Shown: positions 18,117 to 26,462 of the stretch, piece by piece
Layout: the number at the start of each line of letters is the position of its first letter
Numbering within the stretch: the stretch's first letter is position 1
The notes under the pieces: generated by a model
What the model was told of the DNA's origin: nothing
Seen by the model: the letters and a program-made list of their open reading frames with translations, nothing else
Database searches by the model: none
NCBI GenBank assembly: GCA_030682575.1
Contig: JAUXNX010000001.1
Location: 186,001-250,000 of the forward strand
From: Gammaproteobacteria bacterium
GTDB lineage: Bacteria > Pseudomonadota > Gammaproteobacteria > Pseudomonadales > Pseudohongiellaceae
DNA length: 64,000 bases
Direction of reading: 5' to 3'
Translations under genes and position numbers: made by a program

Positions 18117-18830
18117 ATGGCGATAAACGACAGCACGGACCGTTATTACTTCGGTGCCGGCGACATATTTGGCGTACTGCGTGCGCTCCAGATCGAACGC
18201 AGCACCGTCAATGTGCAGTTCGAGAACGGTGCACAGCTCTACAACACCATGGTGCTGGACGCCAACCTGAAGGACCGCTACTTCCTGCTCGACGAAGTCA
18301 CCCCGCGCGACGGCCACCGCAAGGTCGATGAAGGTACCACTTTCAGCCTGCGCGCCAGCATCAACGGCATCAAGGTCCACGCCAAGGATCTGAAGAGTTC
18401 CCGCACACTCAGCAACGAGTCCGGCATCTATTACGTCATTCCCTTTCCCGCCAAACTGCTCTACCTCCAGCGCCGCGATGCCTTCCGTGCTTATGTGCCG
18501 GGAAGCATGATGGCAGTCGCCGAGTACAGATCTGCCGAACGTGAAGACATGCCCCACGGTCGCATAATGAACATGTCGGCAACGGGAATCCGGGTGGCAT
18601 TTCCTGGCGGGATCAAGCCGGAGTTGCAAGCGAAGGAACGTTTCGAGGCAGTCATCAAGATTCAGGCTCAGGAACAGAATCTGGAGTGCCAGATCGAAAT
18701 CGTCTACTACGAATACAGCAGAGATCGCGACCTGACGATCTGCGGCTGCCGCTTCGTCGATCTGCATCGCAATACGCAGATGATCATCAATCGCCTGGTC
18801 ACTTTCTTGCAGCGCGAGAGCATGGCCTGA
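18117..18830 (+). CDS. ycgR: YcgR-type PilZ flagellar brake protein
   Basis: YcgR (FlgZ in Pseudomonas) binds cyclic di-GMP and slows flagellar rotation. The N-terminal YcgR domain occupies about residues 8-115. The PilZ domain follows, with the binding motif RRDAFR (RxxxR type) near residue 122 and NMSATGIRVAF (D/NxSxxG type) near residue 157. The 237-residue length fits the family. It lies 30 bases after flgN and probably shares its transcript. The phosphodiesterase at 60591 could influence the same signal. Confidence 0.92.
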   Translation: MAINDSTDRYYFGAGDIFGVLRALQIERSTVNVQFENGAQLYNTMVLDANLKDRYFLLDEVTPRDGHRKVDEGTTFSLRASINGIKVHAKDLKSSRTLSNESGIYYVIPFPAKLLYLQRRDAFRAYVPGSMMAVAEYRSAEREDMPHGRIMNMSATGIRVAFPGGIKPELQAKERFEAVIKIQAQEQNLECQIEIVYYEYSRDRDLTICGCRFVDLHRNTQMIINRLVTFLQRESMA

Positions 18831-18833
18831 AAA

Positions 18834-19496
18834 TCAGACCATGAATGGTGGCGACAAAGCTGTCAGTCTTTGCAGATCCTCGGGACGATCCACATCCCAG
18901 CGCGGCGCCAGCTCCACATGATGTGCGTTGTGCTGACGCAGTCTTTGCCGTGTCACCTTCAGCACGCTATCGGTGCCCCATGGCATTGCGTCGAACAAAT
19001 ACTCTGGTGCCTCACGTAATCCAAGCAGCACATAACCACCATCCTCTGCCGGGCCAATCACGACGGGCACACCACTTTGCAGCAGGGTCAACGCCTCGCG
19101 CAGATAGCTCGCATCCACCGACGGGCAATCGGCACCTATCAGCACCACACACTCGGCACGGGTCAACACAGCGTTGGCAGCGTGGTGCATTCGCGCCCCC
19201 AGATCGGCACCTTTCTGATCATGAATACTTTCGTTATTACAAATAGATAGGAACAACTCATGATGTTGTTGTGGAGACTGCGGAGAGCCCGCCACCCACA
19301 GCTCCACAGGACACAAATCCGCCTGCTCAAGATTGCCAAAGACATAGCGGATCAGCGCATCGTGCAGCGCCAGTGCACCTTCTGCACCCAGCTGCGGCTG
19401 CAACCGCGTCTTCACATGACCAAGGCGTGGCTCCTTTGCAAACAACGCCACCACTGCCGAGGGGAATTCCAATAATTTATTTTCATTCATATTCAA
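18834..19496 (-). CDS. DUF2064 / TIGR04282-type glycosyltransferase
   Basis: Nucleotidyl/glycosyl transferase-like protein of 220 residues. The N-terminal motif VVALFAKEPRLGHVKTRLQP, with VVLIGADCPSVDASYLREAL and IGPAEDGGYVLLGL, matches the DUF2064 (selenodomain-associated transferase 1) family. It is a GT-A-like fold; the true substrate is not known. It is immediately downstream of a TIGR04283-type transferase gene, an association seen in many genomes. No radical SAM/selenodomain partner is visible here. Confidence 0.85.
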   Translation of the reverse strand: MNMNENKLLEFPSAVVALFAKEPRLGHVKTRLQPQLGAEGALALHDALIRYVFGNLEQADLCPVELWVAGSPQSPQQHHELFLSICNNESIHDQKGADLGARMHHAANAVLTRAECVVLIGADCPSVDASYLREALTLLQSGVPVVIGPAEDGGYVLLGLREAPEYLFDAMPWGTDSVLKVTRQRLRQHNAHHVELAPRWDVDRPEDLQRLTALSPPFMV

Positions 19497-19503
19497 TGAG
19501 ATA

Positions 19504-20190
19504 TCATTTTTTCTTCACGTACATTGCATGCAGGGATTGCGGCGCCACATCCACAAAATACAGCAACCTCAACCACCACATGAGGAACACTGTACGCAGC
19601 ACACCGTGCTTCTCCCAGCGCCGACTTGAGGTAATCACCCGCACGCGCAGGCAGACCGGTGATGCAATTCGCCGCAGTGTCTTGCTGAGCGCCACATCTT
19701 CCATCAGCGGTATATCGGCAAAGCCTCCGACACGACGGAACACAGCTGTGCGCACAAAAATCCCCTGGTCACCCGTCGCCACTCCGGACACTCGCGAACG
19801 CAGATTCATCATGAAACCGATCAAGCGAAACACCGCCTTGTCACCACTGAGGCGCACATCGAAGTGGCCCCACATCGCCGACAATTTGCCAAGTGCAGAC
19901 TGAATCTGCGCCAGTGCATCCTCGGGCAGCAGCGTGTCGATATGCAGGAACAACAGAATCTCGCCGTTGGCCATTTCGGCCCCGGCATTCATCTGTCGCG
20001 CCCTGCCCGGCTCACTTGTCACCACCACATCCACCAGTCCGGATGCAAGGTCAGCACTGCCATCCACACTGCCGCCATCCACCAGAATGACCTCATGACC
20101 TGCAGAGCGAAAAGGCTGCAACAGCGGCAGGTGCGCGCGCAGGGCTGCGGCCTCGTTGAGCACTGGAATAATGATGCTGATGCGTTTCAT
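19504..20190 (-). CDS. TIGR04283-type family 2 glycosyltransferase
   Basis: Family 2 glycosyltransferase of 228 residues. It has the start MKRISIIIPVLNEAAALRAH, the first aspartate motif HEVILVDGGSVDGSADLA, and the acceptor-region FLHIDTLLPEDALAQIQSAL. These features match selenodomain-associated transferase 2. The start at 20190 is set by a GGAGG site seven bases upstream; the open frame runs further to 20289 without a ribosome site. It forms a two-gene operon with the DUF2064 gene, seven bases apart. Confidence 0.87.
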   Translation of the reverse strand: MKRISIIIPVLNEAAALRAHLPLLQPFRSAGHEVILVDGGSVDGSADLASGLVDVVVTSEPGRARQMNAGAEMANGEILLFLHIDTLLPEDALAQIQSALGKLSAMWGHFDVRLSGDKAVFRLIGFMMNLRSRVSGVATGDQGIFVRTAVFRRVGGFADIPLMEDVALSKTLRRIASPVCLRVRVITSSRRWEKHGVLRTVFLMWWLRLLYFVDVAPQSLHAMYVKKK

Positions 20191-20541
20191 GACAACCTCC
20201 GGTTCGCCTTGATACCTGAATATGACATTTATGCAACGGTTTTCACGCAATAGCACCGTTTCTTCCCCCTGTGGGGCTATCAAGATCAAGTCGAAAGCAG
20301 GATAATGCTGCCACTGTCAAGGGGATTATTCACGAACTTAAATGATCCCGGCTTCAGGTTCGGTTCAGGCTCGACAAGACATCATCGACATCCATACCGG
20401 CTTTGTTGCGCAAACATCCTGACAACGGTTTTTGATTAAAACGGGTAAGAAAACAGGCACTGTCCCGTTCTCATTTTCGAAGGAGTAAAAATCTGATCCT
20501 GTGAGCTATCCGGCGAAGACCTCGCCAGTGAAAGCACACGC
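20191..20541. other. Gap without recognised gene
   Basis: About 350 bases between the divergent transferase operon and a small unknown gene. It should hold the promoters of both. I see no convincing ORF, terminator or known regulatory box. An AAGGAG near 20480 is not followed by a plausible start codon. Confidence 0.5.
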
Positions 20542-20829
20542 ATGACTGCACAAGCCCTGCACAGTCACCCGGTCAGAACAGTAGAAGCAATGAACGTTGA
20601 AAATTTTTATATTATTGCGACGGCGCCCAATGAACCCACATTACAGGTCAACATTTCCGGCCCTTACCTGACTCGACAGGCTGCCGAGGCAGATTTGAGT
20701 GCGGCCATAGGCGAAGCGGTAGGCCTTGATCCGGCGGCAAAGGACTACGAGTACAAGATTTCGAAGATCGCCTGCCAGAAGCCTGGAGTGATTCAGCACA
20801 TGGCCTGTCACATGGGTCAGAGGTTGTAA
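20542..20829 (+). CDS. Small hypothetical protein
   Basis: A 95-residue product I do not recognise. The core FYIIATAPNEPTLQVNISGP, followed by a helix rich in alanine and glutamate (YLTRQAAEADLSAAIGEAVG), looks like a compact alpha/beta fold. It has no signal peptide and no membrane segment. The start is uncertain: ATG at 20542 and ATG at 20590 both lack a good ribosome site. The latter would give a 79-residue protein beginning just before the conserved-looking part. Confidence 0.5.
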   Translation: MTAQALHSHPVRTVEAMNVENFYIIATAPNEPTLQVNISGPYLTRQAAEADLSAAIGEAVGLDPAAKDYEYKISKIACQKPGVIQHMACHMGQRL

Positions 20830-20931
20830 GCAAGGGTTGCAAGGAAGGGCTGTAAGGAGATGTACCGCACATACCGCAGCCGGTAACTGTCTGATAATGG
20901 CGACTACTTTGACACCTTAGGAGAGAGTTTT

Positions 20932-21369
20932 GTGAAAAGACTGGATCCGCTTCATCACATCAGCATCATTGAGTCCCGCGGCACCAACTGCGCGTGGGTG
21001 CGTATCAAATACGACAACAAGAGCTTCCAGGAATCCTTCCCCTTCAAAAAGTACGGTGGCAAGGATGAGGCCATCAAAGCCGCGAAGAAAAAGCGCGACG
21101 AAGAAGGCAAGAAGATCTACGGCGAGAACTGGCCATTCACCAAGTTCAGTCCCCGCAAGGTTTCTCCACTGAACTCATCCGGCGAGATCGGCGTCAGTTA
21201 CTCCGAAAGTGATCACGCCTGGGTAGCCACGTGGCAGGAAAACATCGACGGCAATCGGCGCCAGCGCAATGCCTATTTCTCCATCAACAAGTATGGCGAC
21301 AAGAAGGCCCGCACCATGGCAGTCCAGCGCCGCCGTGCCGAAGTGGACAAGAACAAGATCGCGAGTTGA
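20932..21369 (+). CDS. Protein with two tandem AP2-like repeats
   Basis: A 145-residue basic protein starting at GTG, preceded by GGAGAG. Two similar halves can be aligned by eye. Residues about 8-55 have 'CAWVRIKYD' and 'KKYGGKDEAIKAAKKKRDE'. Residues about 83-140 have 'HAWVATWQE' and 'NKYGDKKARTMAVQRRRAE'. The pattern (three short strands with AW, then KYG and a basic helix) resembles the AP2/ERF DNA-binding fold found in some bacterial and phage proteins. DNA binding is inferred. There is no HNH or integrase domain. It lies 130 bases before tRNA-Arg. Confidence 0.6.
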   Translation: MKRLDPLHHISIIESRGTNCAWVRIKYDNKSFQESFPFKKYGGKDEAIKAAKKKRDEEGKKIYGENWPFTKFSPRKVSPLNSSGEIGVSYSESDHAWVATWQENIDGNRRQRNAYFSINKYGDKKARTMAVQRRRAEVDKNKIAS

Positions 21370-21380
21370 TCTGTAACCCT

Positions 21381-21406
21381 GTGGAGCGGGCCTTGCCCGC
21401 TCCCAC
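21381..21406. repeat. REP-like palindrome
   Basis: A near-perfect palindrome with arms AGCGGGC and GCCCGCT flanked by GTGG/CCAC, just after the AP2-like gene. It resembles the Pseudomonas REP type with a conserved GTGGGAGCGG head. Related copies are at 36833, 36886, 54341 and 54903. It may also act as a transcription terminator. Confidence 0.6.
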
Positions 21407-21442
21407 AACAAAACCTCCCCTTCTGCTCAAAATTTACCGTGC

Positions 21443-21448
21443 TATAAT
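21443..21448 (+). promoter_or_regulatory. Likely -10 box of the tRNA-Arg gene
   Basis: A consensus TATAAT is followed by a GC-rich discriminator (CCGCGCCC), as expected for a stringently controlled tRNA promoter. It lies about 48 bases before the mature tRNA. The -35 region is not clear. Confidence 0.55.
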
Positions 21449-21495
21449 CCGCGCCCTGTCCAGACAGCCAGACATTCGCAATACCCTCCACCTAC

Positions 21496-21572
21496 GCTCC
21501 GGTGGCACAGCTGGATAGCGCGGTCCCCTCCTAAGGGACAGGTCGCAGGTTCAAATCCTGCCCGGGGCACCA
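21496..21572 (+). tRNA. tRNA-Arg (anticodon CCT)
   Basis: A full cloverleaf can be drawn. The acceptor stem GCTCCGG pairs with CCGGGGC (one G-T pair), and the D-arm contains AGCTGGATAGC. The anticodon arm is GTCCC-CTCCTAA-GGGAC with anticodon CCT, reading AGG. The T-arm is CAGGTTCAAATCCTG, and CCA is encoded. The length is 77 bases. tRNA-Arg genes are frequent integration sites, but I see no direct repeat of its 3' end downstream in this window. Confidence 0.95.
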
Positions 21573-21784
21573 AACAATCGTTCAGCACTGACTCACAACA
21601 CCGCGTAATCCTCAAAATCTCCACAAAACCAAGCCTTCCTTTCGAAGACAGTCACTACTGCTGGAGAGATGCCAACAAGGTTCCGGCATGGCTTGAAGAC
21701 TGTTTTTCTGGAGGGAAGTCACCCTCTTTTCAAGATGGGCATATGCGTAACAATGCCATTGCATCCACTTTCCGGTGAAATCCC

Positions 21785-21949
21785 ATGACAGTTTCCAGAA
21801 CCGCCACGCTCAACCTGCGCATAGCGGCGCAGCGCGATCATCGCTCCATCGCCAACCTGATCGAAGTCCTGATCCGCAAGCACTGCGAGGCCAACAGCAT
21901 CTCGATCCCCGAACAACATGCGCTCTTTGCGGAGGCCGACGATGAATGA
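21785..21949 (+). CDS. Small ribbon-helix-helix protein
   Basis: A 54-residue product beginning MTVSRTATLNLRIAAQRDHR and continuing with SIANLIEVLIRKHCEANSIS. This is a short N-terminal strand (TATLNLRI) followed by two helices, the plan of ribbon-helix-helix DNA-binding proteins such as many antitoxins. It overlaps the next small ORF by eight bases in a shifted frame. It lies 213 bases after tRNA-Arg, a typical place for island remnants. No toxin partner of known type is recognisable. Confidence 0.6.
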   Translation: MTVSRTATLNLRIAAQRDHRSIANLIEVLIRKHCEANSISIPEQHALFAEADDE

Positions 21950-22082
21950 GAAAACATTGCGTGCGTTGATCGACGCCGTGACAGCCACGACCACCGCTGG
22001 CGCCATCAAGACCAGGGATGCACTTGAACAAACACCAATTGAGTCGCAGCGCTATTGGGGATGTGGACCCGAGCTGTCTTAA
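21942..22082 (+). CDS. Tiny ORF coupled to the RHH gene
   Basis: A 46-codon ORF (MNEKTLRALIDAVTATTTAG and onwards, ending WGCGPELS). Its ATG lies inside the last codons of the RHH gene, so translation would be coupled. I do not recognise the product. Its last codons form one arm of a perfect 10-base inverted repeat. It may be a real small protein or a remnant of a longer gene. Confidence 0.4.
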   Translation: MNEKTLRALIDAVTATTTAGAIKTRDALEQTPIESQRYWGCGPELS

Positions 22083-22100
22083 CAAGTAGGGACAGCTCGG
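22069..22100. terminator. Inverted repeat between convergent genes
   Basis: CCGAGCTGTC and GACAGCTCGG form a perfect 10-bp stem with a 12-base loop. It overlaps the stop of the tiny ORF and sits 12 bases from the end of the convergent phosphotransferase gene. There is no long T run, so terminator function is a guess from position and stem strength. Confidence 0.45.
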
Positions 22101-22111
22101 AACCGTGATGA

Positions 22112-23614
22112 TCATTCACTTTCCAAGGGCGAACCGGGCTGGTGAGAGGATGACTTCAACTCCCTCTCAAGCTCCTCACACACCGTCTTCAACACACTGA
22201 TACGCGCCACCCGCTTGTCATTGGCCGACACCAGCGTCCACGGCGCGGTGCGTGTACTGGTGCGGGCCACCATGTCGTGCACGGCAACTTCATATTCCTT
22301 GCGGTGACTGCGGTTACGCCAGTCGTCTTCCGTCAGCTTGTATTGCTTCCACTCTTCTTCCTGCCGGGCCATGAAGCGCTGCAGTTGTTGTTCGGGGCTG
22401 ATGTGCAGCCAGAATTTGCAGAGGATGACACCGTGCTCACGCAGTTGTTCCTCGAAGTCGTTGATTTCCTGATACGCGCGTTGCCATTCGTGACGTTGTG
22501 CGAAGCCTTCGACTCTCTCTACCAGCACACGACCATACCAGGATCTGTCATAGAGTGTGACATGGCCCGCACGTGGGACATGACGCCAGAATCGCCACAG
22601 ATAATGATGCGCCTTTTCTTCATCGGTGGGGGCGGATGTGGAGATGACGCGAAACAGGCGTGCGTCGATGCCGGCAATCAGGCGTCGAATGGCTCCGCCC
22701 TTGCCTGCGGCGTCCCAGCCTTCGAAGACGAGTACGGTGCTGCGCTTCTGTTCCTTTGCCTGCCAGGTCAGGCGCCGCAACTTTTCCTGATAAAGAGAGA
22801 GACTGTGCTCGTAGTCCTCATCACTCATGGTGAGGTGCAGATCGACGGTATCGAGGATGGTGGAATCGGTATCAGGTTCGCTCACATCCGGTGACGATTG
22901 TGGCAACGCGGCGAGGGTTTTGCTGCAATGCCGCTCCAGTGTATCGAGAAGAATTCTGCCCGCAGTCAGTTGCTGATAGTGTTTGTCGGTGGCCTCGATG
23001 ATGTGCCAGGGAGCATGACCGACATCGGTATTGCGTATGGCGAGCTCCGAGACTTCGACAAAACGGTCGTAGTGTTTCGAGTGAAGCTTGATCTGTGGGG
23101 ATGCAATGTTGGCGGCCAGATCCTTGTTGAGACGTTCCAGTTGCTTCTCCTTGCTCAGGTGGAACCAGAACTTGATGATGAGTGCGCCGTCGTCTACCAG
23201 CAGTTGTTCGAATTCGGCAATGCGGTGCAGTTCATGCTCGAATGCATTCCGGTCGATGCGCCTGAAGGCATGCTCGACAATTGGGTCGATGTACCAGGAG
23301 CCAAAGAGAATAGCGAAGGTGCCGCGCGGTGGCAGTACCCGCCAGAATCGCCAGAAGCGTGGTCGGTCGCGCTCCTCTTCACTGCTCTCCCAGAATGCAC
23401 AGGTCTGCACTCCGCGCGCATCCAGCCACTTGTTCAGCACATTGACGACTTCGCCTCTGCTGGCCCCCTCTACACCGGAAATGAGCACGATCACGGGAGT
23501 ATTGGCTGCGCGAATGGCGAGCTGTGCTGCGAGCAGACGGGTATGCAGTTCGGGTTCGAGCTCATCGAATTCCTTCTTGCTGACCTTGCGGCCCAATTCT
23601 GCTGTTTCGAACAT
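22112..23614 (-). CDS. pap: Polyphosphate:AMP phosphotransferase (class II PPK2)
   Basis: Transfers a phosphate from polyphosphate to AMP to give ADP. The 500-residue protein has two fused PPK2 domains. The C-terminal one carries an intact Walker A, FEGWDAAGKGGAIRRL, and the lid-type DRSWYGRVLVERVEGF. The N-terminal copy has lost it (GVEGASRGEVV in place of GxxxxGK). This matches class II PPK2 enzymes such as the Pseudomonas PAP. The start at 23614 has AGGAG upstream; the frame opens 12 codons earlier without one. It is monocistronic here. Confidence 0.93.
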   Translation of the reverse strand: MFETAELGRKVSKKEFDELEPELHTRLLAAQLAIRAANTPVIVLISGVEGASRGEVVNVLNKWLDARGVQTCAFWESSEEERDRPRFWRFWRVLPPRGTFAILFGSWYIDPIVEHAFRRIDRNAFEHELHRIAEFEQLLVDDGALIIKFWFHLSKEKQLERLNKDLAANIASPQIKLHSKHYDRFVEVSELAIRNTDVGHAPWHIIEATDKHYQQLTAGRILLDTLERHCSKTLAALPQSSPDVSEPDTDSTILDTVDLHLTMSDEDYEHSLSLYQEKLRRLTWQAKEQKRSTVLVFEGWDAAGKGGAIRRLIAGIDARLFRVISTSAPTDEEKAHHYLWRFWRHVPRAGHVTLYDRSWYGRVLVERVEGFAQRHEWQRAYQEINDFEEQLREHGVILCKFWLHISPEQQLQRFMARQEEEWKQYKLTEDDWRNRSHRKEYEVAVHDMVARTSTRTAPWTLVSANDKRVARISVLKTVCEELERELKSSSHQPGSPLESE

Positions 23615-23845
23615 GCATGACTCCTGCAGTGTATTGAGTGCCCGAAACATTGCCTGCGTGACTCGGGCCGTTTCGGAACCAGACGAATATTAGCCGTTTT
23701 ATCAACCAGTTGCCTGGTGAAATTGGGAGAGCATGACAGGCGACAGCCATGGCAGTGAGCCACCCCCCGGACCACCGCGTGCTTGACTGCCTCCACCCAC
23801 CCGGCTATCGTCCAACCATTCCAATCACTGCGAACCGACTCGCCC

Positions 23846-24310
23846 ATGCGACTGTCATTTTCACGAACAACACGCCTGCCACACTGGCTGCTGGCACTCC
23901 TGCTGCTGATGTATGTCGGGCAGTCGGTGGCATCGGTGTCTGTGCCATGTCATCTGCTGTCACAGGAAACAGAGGAGCATGGTGGATATGCAGCACGTGC
24001 AGACCACAGCGGGCACGACATGAGAACGGTGGTGAATCATCATCAGCATGGTCATGAGATGGATCATTCTGCGCATGGAGTGGGCTCTCCCGACAGTGTC
24101 ACCACCAGTGCCGACGCCGCTGCCACCGCGCTGCACGATTGCTGCGACACAATGAGTCATTGCGGTTCTGGCAATTGCTTCATGACTTCGCTCGATGAAA
24201 GAGTGCTTTATGCCCCCTTGAATGTCGGTACGGCAGAGCTTGCTGCTGCCGTCGACGAATCCCCCGCACGACCCACCTACTCGCTCTACCGCCCACCCAT
24301 TCTCCGCTGA
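23846..24310 (+). CDS. copL: CopL-like histidine-rich periplasmic protein
   Basis: A 154-residue protein with an N-terminal signal sequence (LPHWLLALLLLMYVGQSVAS). A His/Met/Cys-rich stretch follows (RADHSGHDMRTVVNHHQHGH; then CCDTMSHCGSGNC). It lies directly before copA in the same direction, as CopL does in Xanthomonas, where it is needed for copper-inducible copAB expression. The DHSxH motif is the same as that repeated in the downstream CopA. The start at 23846 is chosen because it begins a proper signal peptide; no strong ribosome site is seen. The symbol is by analogy. Confidence 0.6.
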   Translation: MRLSFSRTTRLPHWLLALLLLMYVGQSVASVSVPCHLLSQETEEHGGYAARADHSGHDMRTVVNHHQHGHEMDHSAHGVGSPDSVTTSADAAATALHDCCDTMSHCGSGNCFMTSLDERVLYAPLNVGTAELAAAVDESPARPTYSLYRPPILR

Positions 24311-24425
24311 CACGGCACAGTTACGCCCGCAATTTGTCGGGACACTTCATGAGGACTCTTTGTCGGAGTTCTCAATTCGACTGCAATCTACTGCCGCACA
24401 GCTTGCGGCAACCGTGGAGACAAAC

Positions 24426-26462
24426 ATGAATGAATCACGCAGCACCCATGCTGCATCGATATTGTCGAGAGACAAGCCACATCCTTCAGAAGGAATAACC
24501 AGACGTCGCTTCGTACTCGGCGCGTCGTCATTATTGGCGCTGAGTACGCTGCCGCTGCCCGCTTCATTGTTCGCGAGCAGCGCAGCATCGAGAACCGGCC
24601 CGCAGACGCTTGCGGGCCAGGTGTTCGATCTCACCATCGATTATCAGAATGTGAATATTACCGGCAAGAAGAGCAGAGCAACCACGGTGAACGGGAGTTT
24701 GCCCGGACCGATCCTGCGTTGGCGGGAAGGTGATCGAGTGACCTTGCGAGTGAAGAACAATCTCGATGTGGAAAGTTCCATTCATTGGCACGGCCTGATC
24801 CTGCCCTGGCATATGGATGGCGTGCCCGGCATCAGTTTCGATGGCATTCCACCGGGTGAAACGTTCGAGTATCAGTTCGATCTGGTGCAGAGTGGTTCCT
24901 ACTGGTACCACAGCCACTCGTCCTTTCAGGAGCAGATCGGGTTGCTCGGCGCCATCATCATCGATCCGAAGGAACCTGACCCCGTTGTGTATGACCGCGA
25001 CCTGGTTGTGCTGTTGTCCGACTGGAGCGACGAAGACCCGCACGCGATCTATGCCAAGCTCAAGAAGATGAGTCACTACTACAATCGCAGCGAACGCACT
25101 CTGGGCGATCTGTGGCGCGATGTGCGGGACAATGGCATTGCGGCCACCGTGAGCGATCGTGCCATGTGGAACCAGATGCGCATGAGCAACAGCGACATCG
25201 CGGATGTTACCGGCTACACCTATACCTATCTGATGAACGGCGTCACGCCAGACGAAGGCTGGCTCGGTGAATTCAGGCCCGGTGAAAAGGTGCGCCTGCG
25301 TTTCATCAACGGGGCCGCGATGAGCATCTTCGATGTGCGTATTCCCGGTCTGAAGATGACAGTGGCAGCAAGCGATGGACAGAACATTCAACCAGTGGAG
25401 GTGGATGAGTTCAGGATTGCCGTGGGGGAAACATACGACGTGATCGTGGAGCCTGCCGCCGATCGCGCCTACACGATCTTTGCACAGAGTAATGATCGCA
25501 GCGGGTATGCCCGTGGCACATTGACTGCCGATACATCTCTGCGCGCAGAAGTCCCGGCGATGGATCCGGCTCCGGTACTCGGACATGCCGAGATGGGCAT
25601 GGCCATGGCTGGCATGGATCACAGTGCGCATCAGGCGACTGACGCGACGGCCGTGGATCACAGCAGTCATGGTGTTGCACCAGTGCCGGAGGTAGATCAC
25701 AGCAATCACGCACCAACACCTGCGCCCGAGATCGATCACAGCAGTCACACCTCGGCGGCATCACCGGCACCGGAAGTAGATCACAGCAACCACGGTGTCG
25801 CACCAACCGCTGTCGTCGATCACAGCAACCATGTACAGAGCCCTGCTGCAAATGCAAGTCAGGCTTCACAGCAACCGCTCGCTCTTGCGGGTTTCGGCAG
25901 CAATTTCGGCACAGCGCCACTGGTCACCCATTCCGCCAGCGAGTTCGGTCCCCACGTGGATTATCGTTCCGAGGCGCCTCAGAGTGGCCTTGCCGATCCA
26001 GGCATTGGACTGCGCCAGCATCAGGCTCTGTACAATCGCCGTGTGCTGACTTATGCCGATATCCGCGGCCTCACTCCGACCCGCGACAAGCGCCAACCCA
26101 CCCGCGAAATCGAACTGCATCTGACCGGCAACATGCGCCGCTACATGTGGTCGGTCAATGGCATCAGCTTTCATCACATCGATCCCATTCAGTTGCAATA
26201 TGGTGAACGTGTACGCTTCATTCTCGTCAACGACACGATGATGACGCATCCGATTCATCTGCACGGCATGTGGAGCGAACTGGAGACAGGTGATCCCGAT
26301 TACATGCCGCGCAAACATACGATCATCGTGCAACCCGGTGCGCTCGTGAGTTATCTGGTGACGGCCGATGCGCCAGGACCGTGGGCCTTCCACTGTCATC
26401 TCATGTATCACATGCCCGGCATGATGCGCGAAGTGCGCGTATCGCAGGAGATGACGACATGA
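24426..26462 (+). CDS. copA: Copper-resistance multicopper oxidase CopA
   Basis: Periplasmic multicopper oxidase of 678 residues that oxidises or sequesters copper. A Tat signal is evident (RRRFVLGAS from residue 26). Copper ligand motifs are SSIHWHGLILPW, SYWYHSHSSFQEQIGL, HPIHLHGMW and FHCHLMYHMPGMM, covering the type 1, 2 and 3 sites. A repeated DHSxH segment between the second and third cupredoxin domains is listed separately. A GGAG site seven bases upstream fixes the start at 24426; the frame opens earlier at 24222 inside the previous gene. It overlaps copB by four bases. Confidence 0.95.
   Translation: MNESRSTHAASILSRDKPHPSEGITRRRFVLGASSLLALSTLPLPASLFASSAASRTGPQTLAGQVFDLTIDYQNVNITGKKSRATTVNGSLPGPILRWREGDRVTLRVKNNLDVESSIHWHGLILPWHMDGVPGISFDGIPPGETFEYQFDLVQSGSYWYHSHSSFQEQIGLLGAIIIDPKEPDPVVYDRDLVVLLSDWSDEDPHAIYAKLKKMSHYYNRSERTLGDLWRDVRDNGIAATVSDRAMWNQMRMSNSDIADVTGYTYTYLMNGVTPDEGWLGEFRPGEKVRLRFINGAAMSIFDVRIPGLKMTVAASDGQNIQPVEVDEFRIAVGETYDVIVEPAADRAYTIFAQSNDRSGYARGTLTADTSLRAEVPAMDPAPVLGHAEMGMAMAGMDHSAHQATDATAVDHSSHGVAPVPEVDHSNHAPTPAPEIDHSSHTSAASPAPEVDHSNHGVAPTAVVDHSNHVQSPAANASQASQQPLALAGFGSNFGTAPLVTHSASEFGPHVDYRSEAPQSGLADPGIGLRQHQALYNRRVLTYADIRGLTPTRDKRQPTREIELHLTGNMRRYMWSVNGISFHHIDPIQLQYGERVRFILVNDTMMTHPIHLHGMWSELETGDPDYMPRKHTIIVQPGALVSYLVTADAPGPWAFHCHLMYHMPGMMREVRVSQEMTT
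25614..25832 (+). repeat. DHSxH copper-binding repeat block inside copA
   Basis: Within copA, residues about 397-469 hold six copies of a [M/V/I]DHS[N/S/A]H motif separated by Ala/Pro-rich spacers of 7-10 residues. The DNA units resemble one another (GTAGATCACAGCAAYCACG-like), which suggests expansion by slippage or unequal recombination. Pseudomonas CopA proteins carry Met/His repeats at the same place that bind extra copper. Confidence 0.85.

Noticed and set aside
20502-20546. Short GTG-led leader peptide overlapping the small unknown gene
   Set aside because: It is only 14 codons, the AAGGAG site is too far from the GTG, and no attenuator-like structure follows.
21573-22112. Genomic island attachment repeat of tRNA-Arg
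   Set aside because: No second copy of the tRNA 3' end is present downstream within the window, and no integrase gene is visible.
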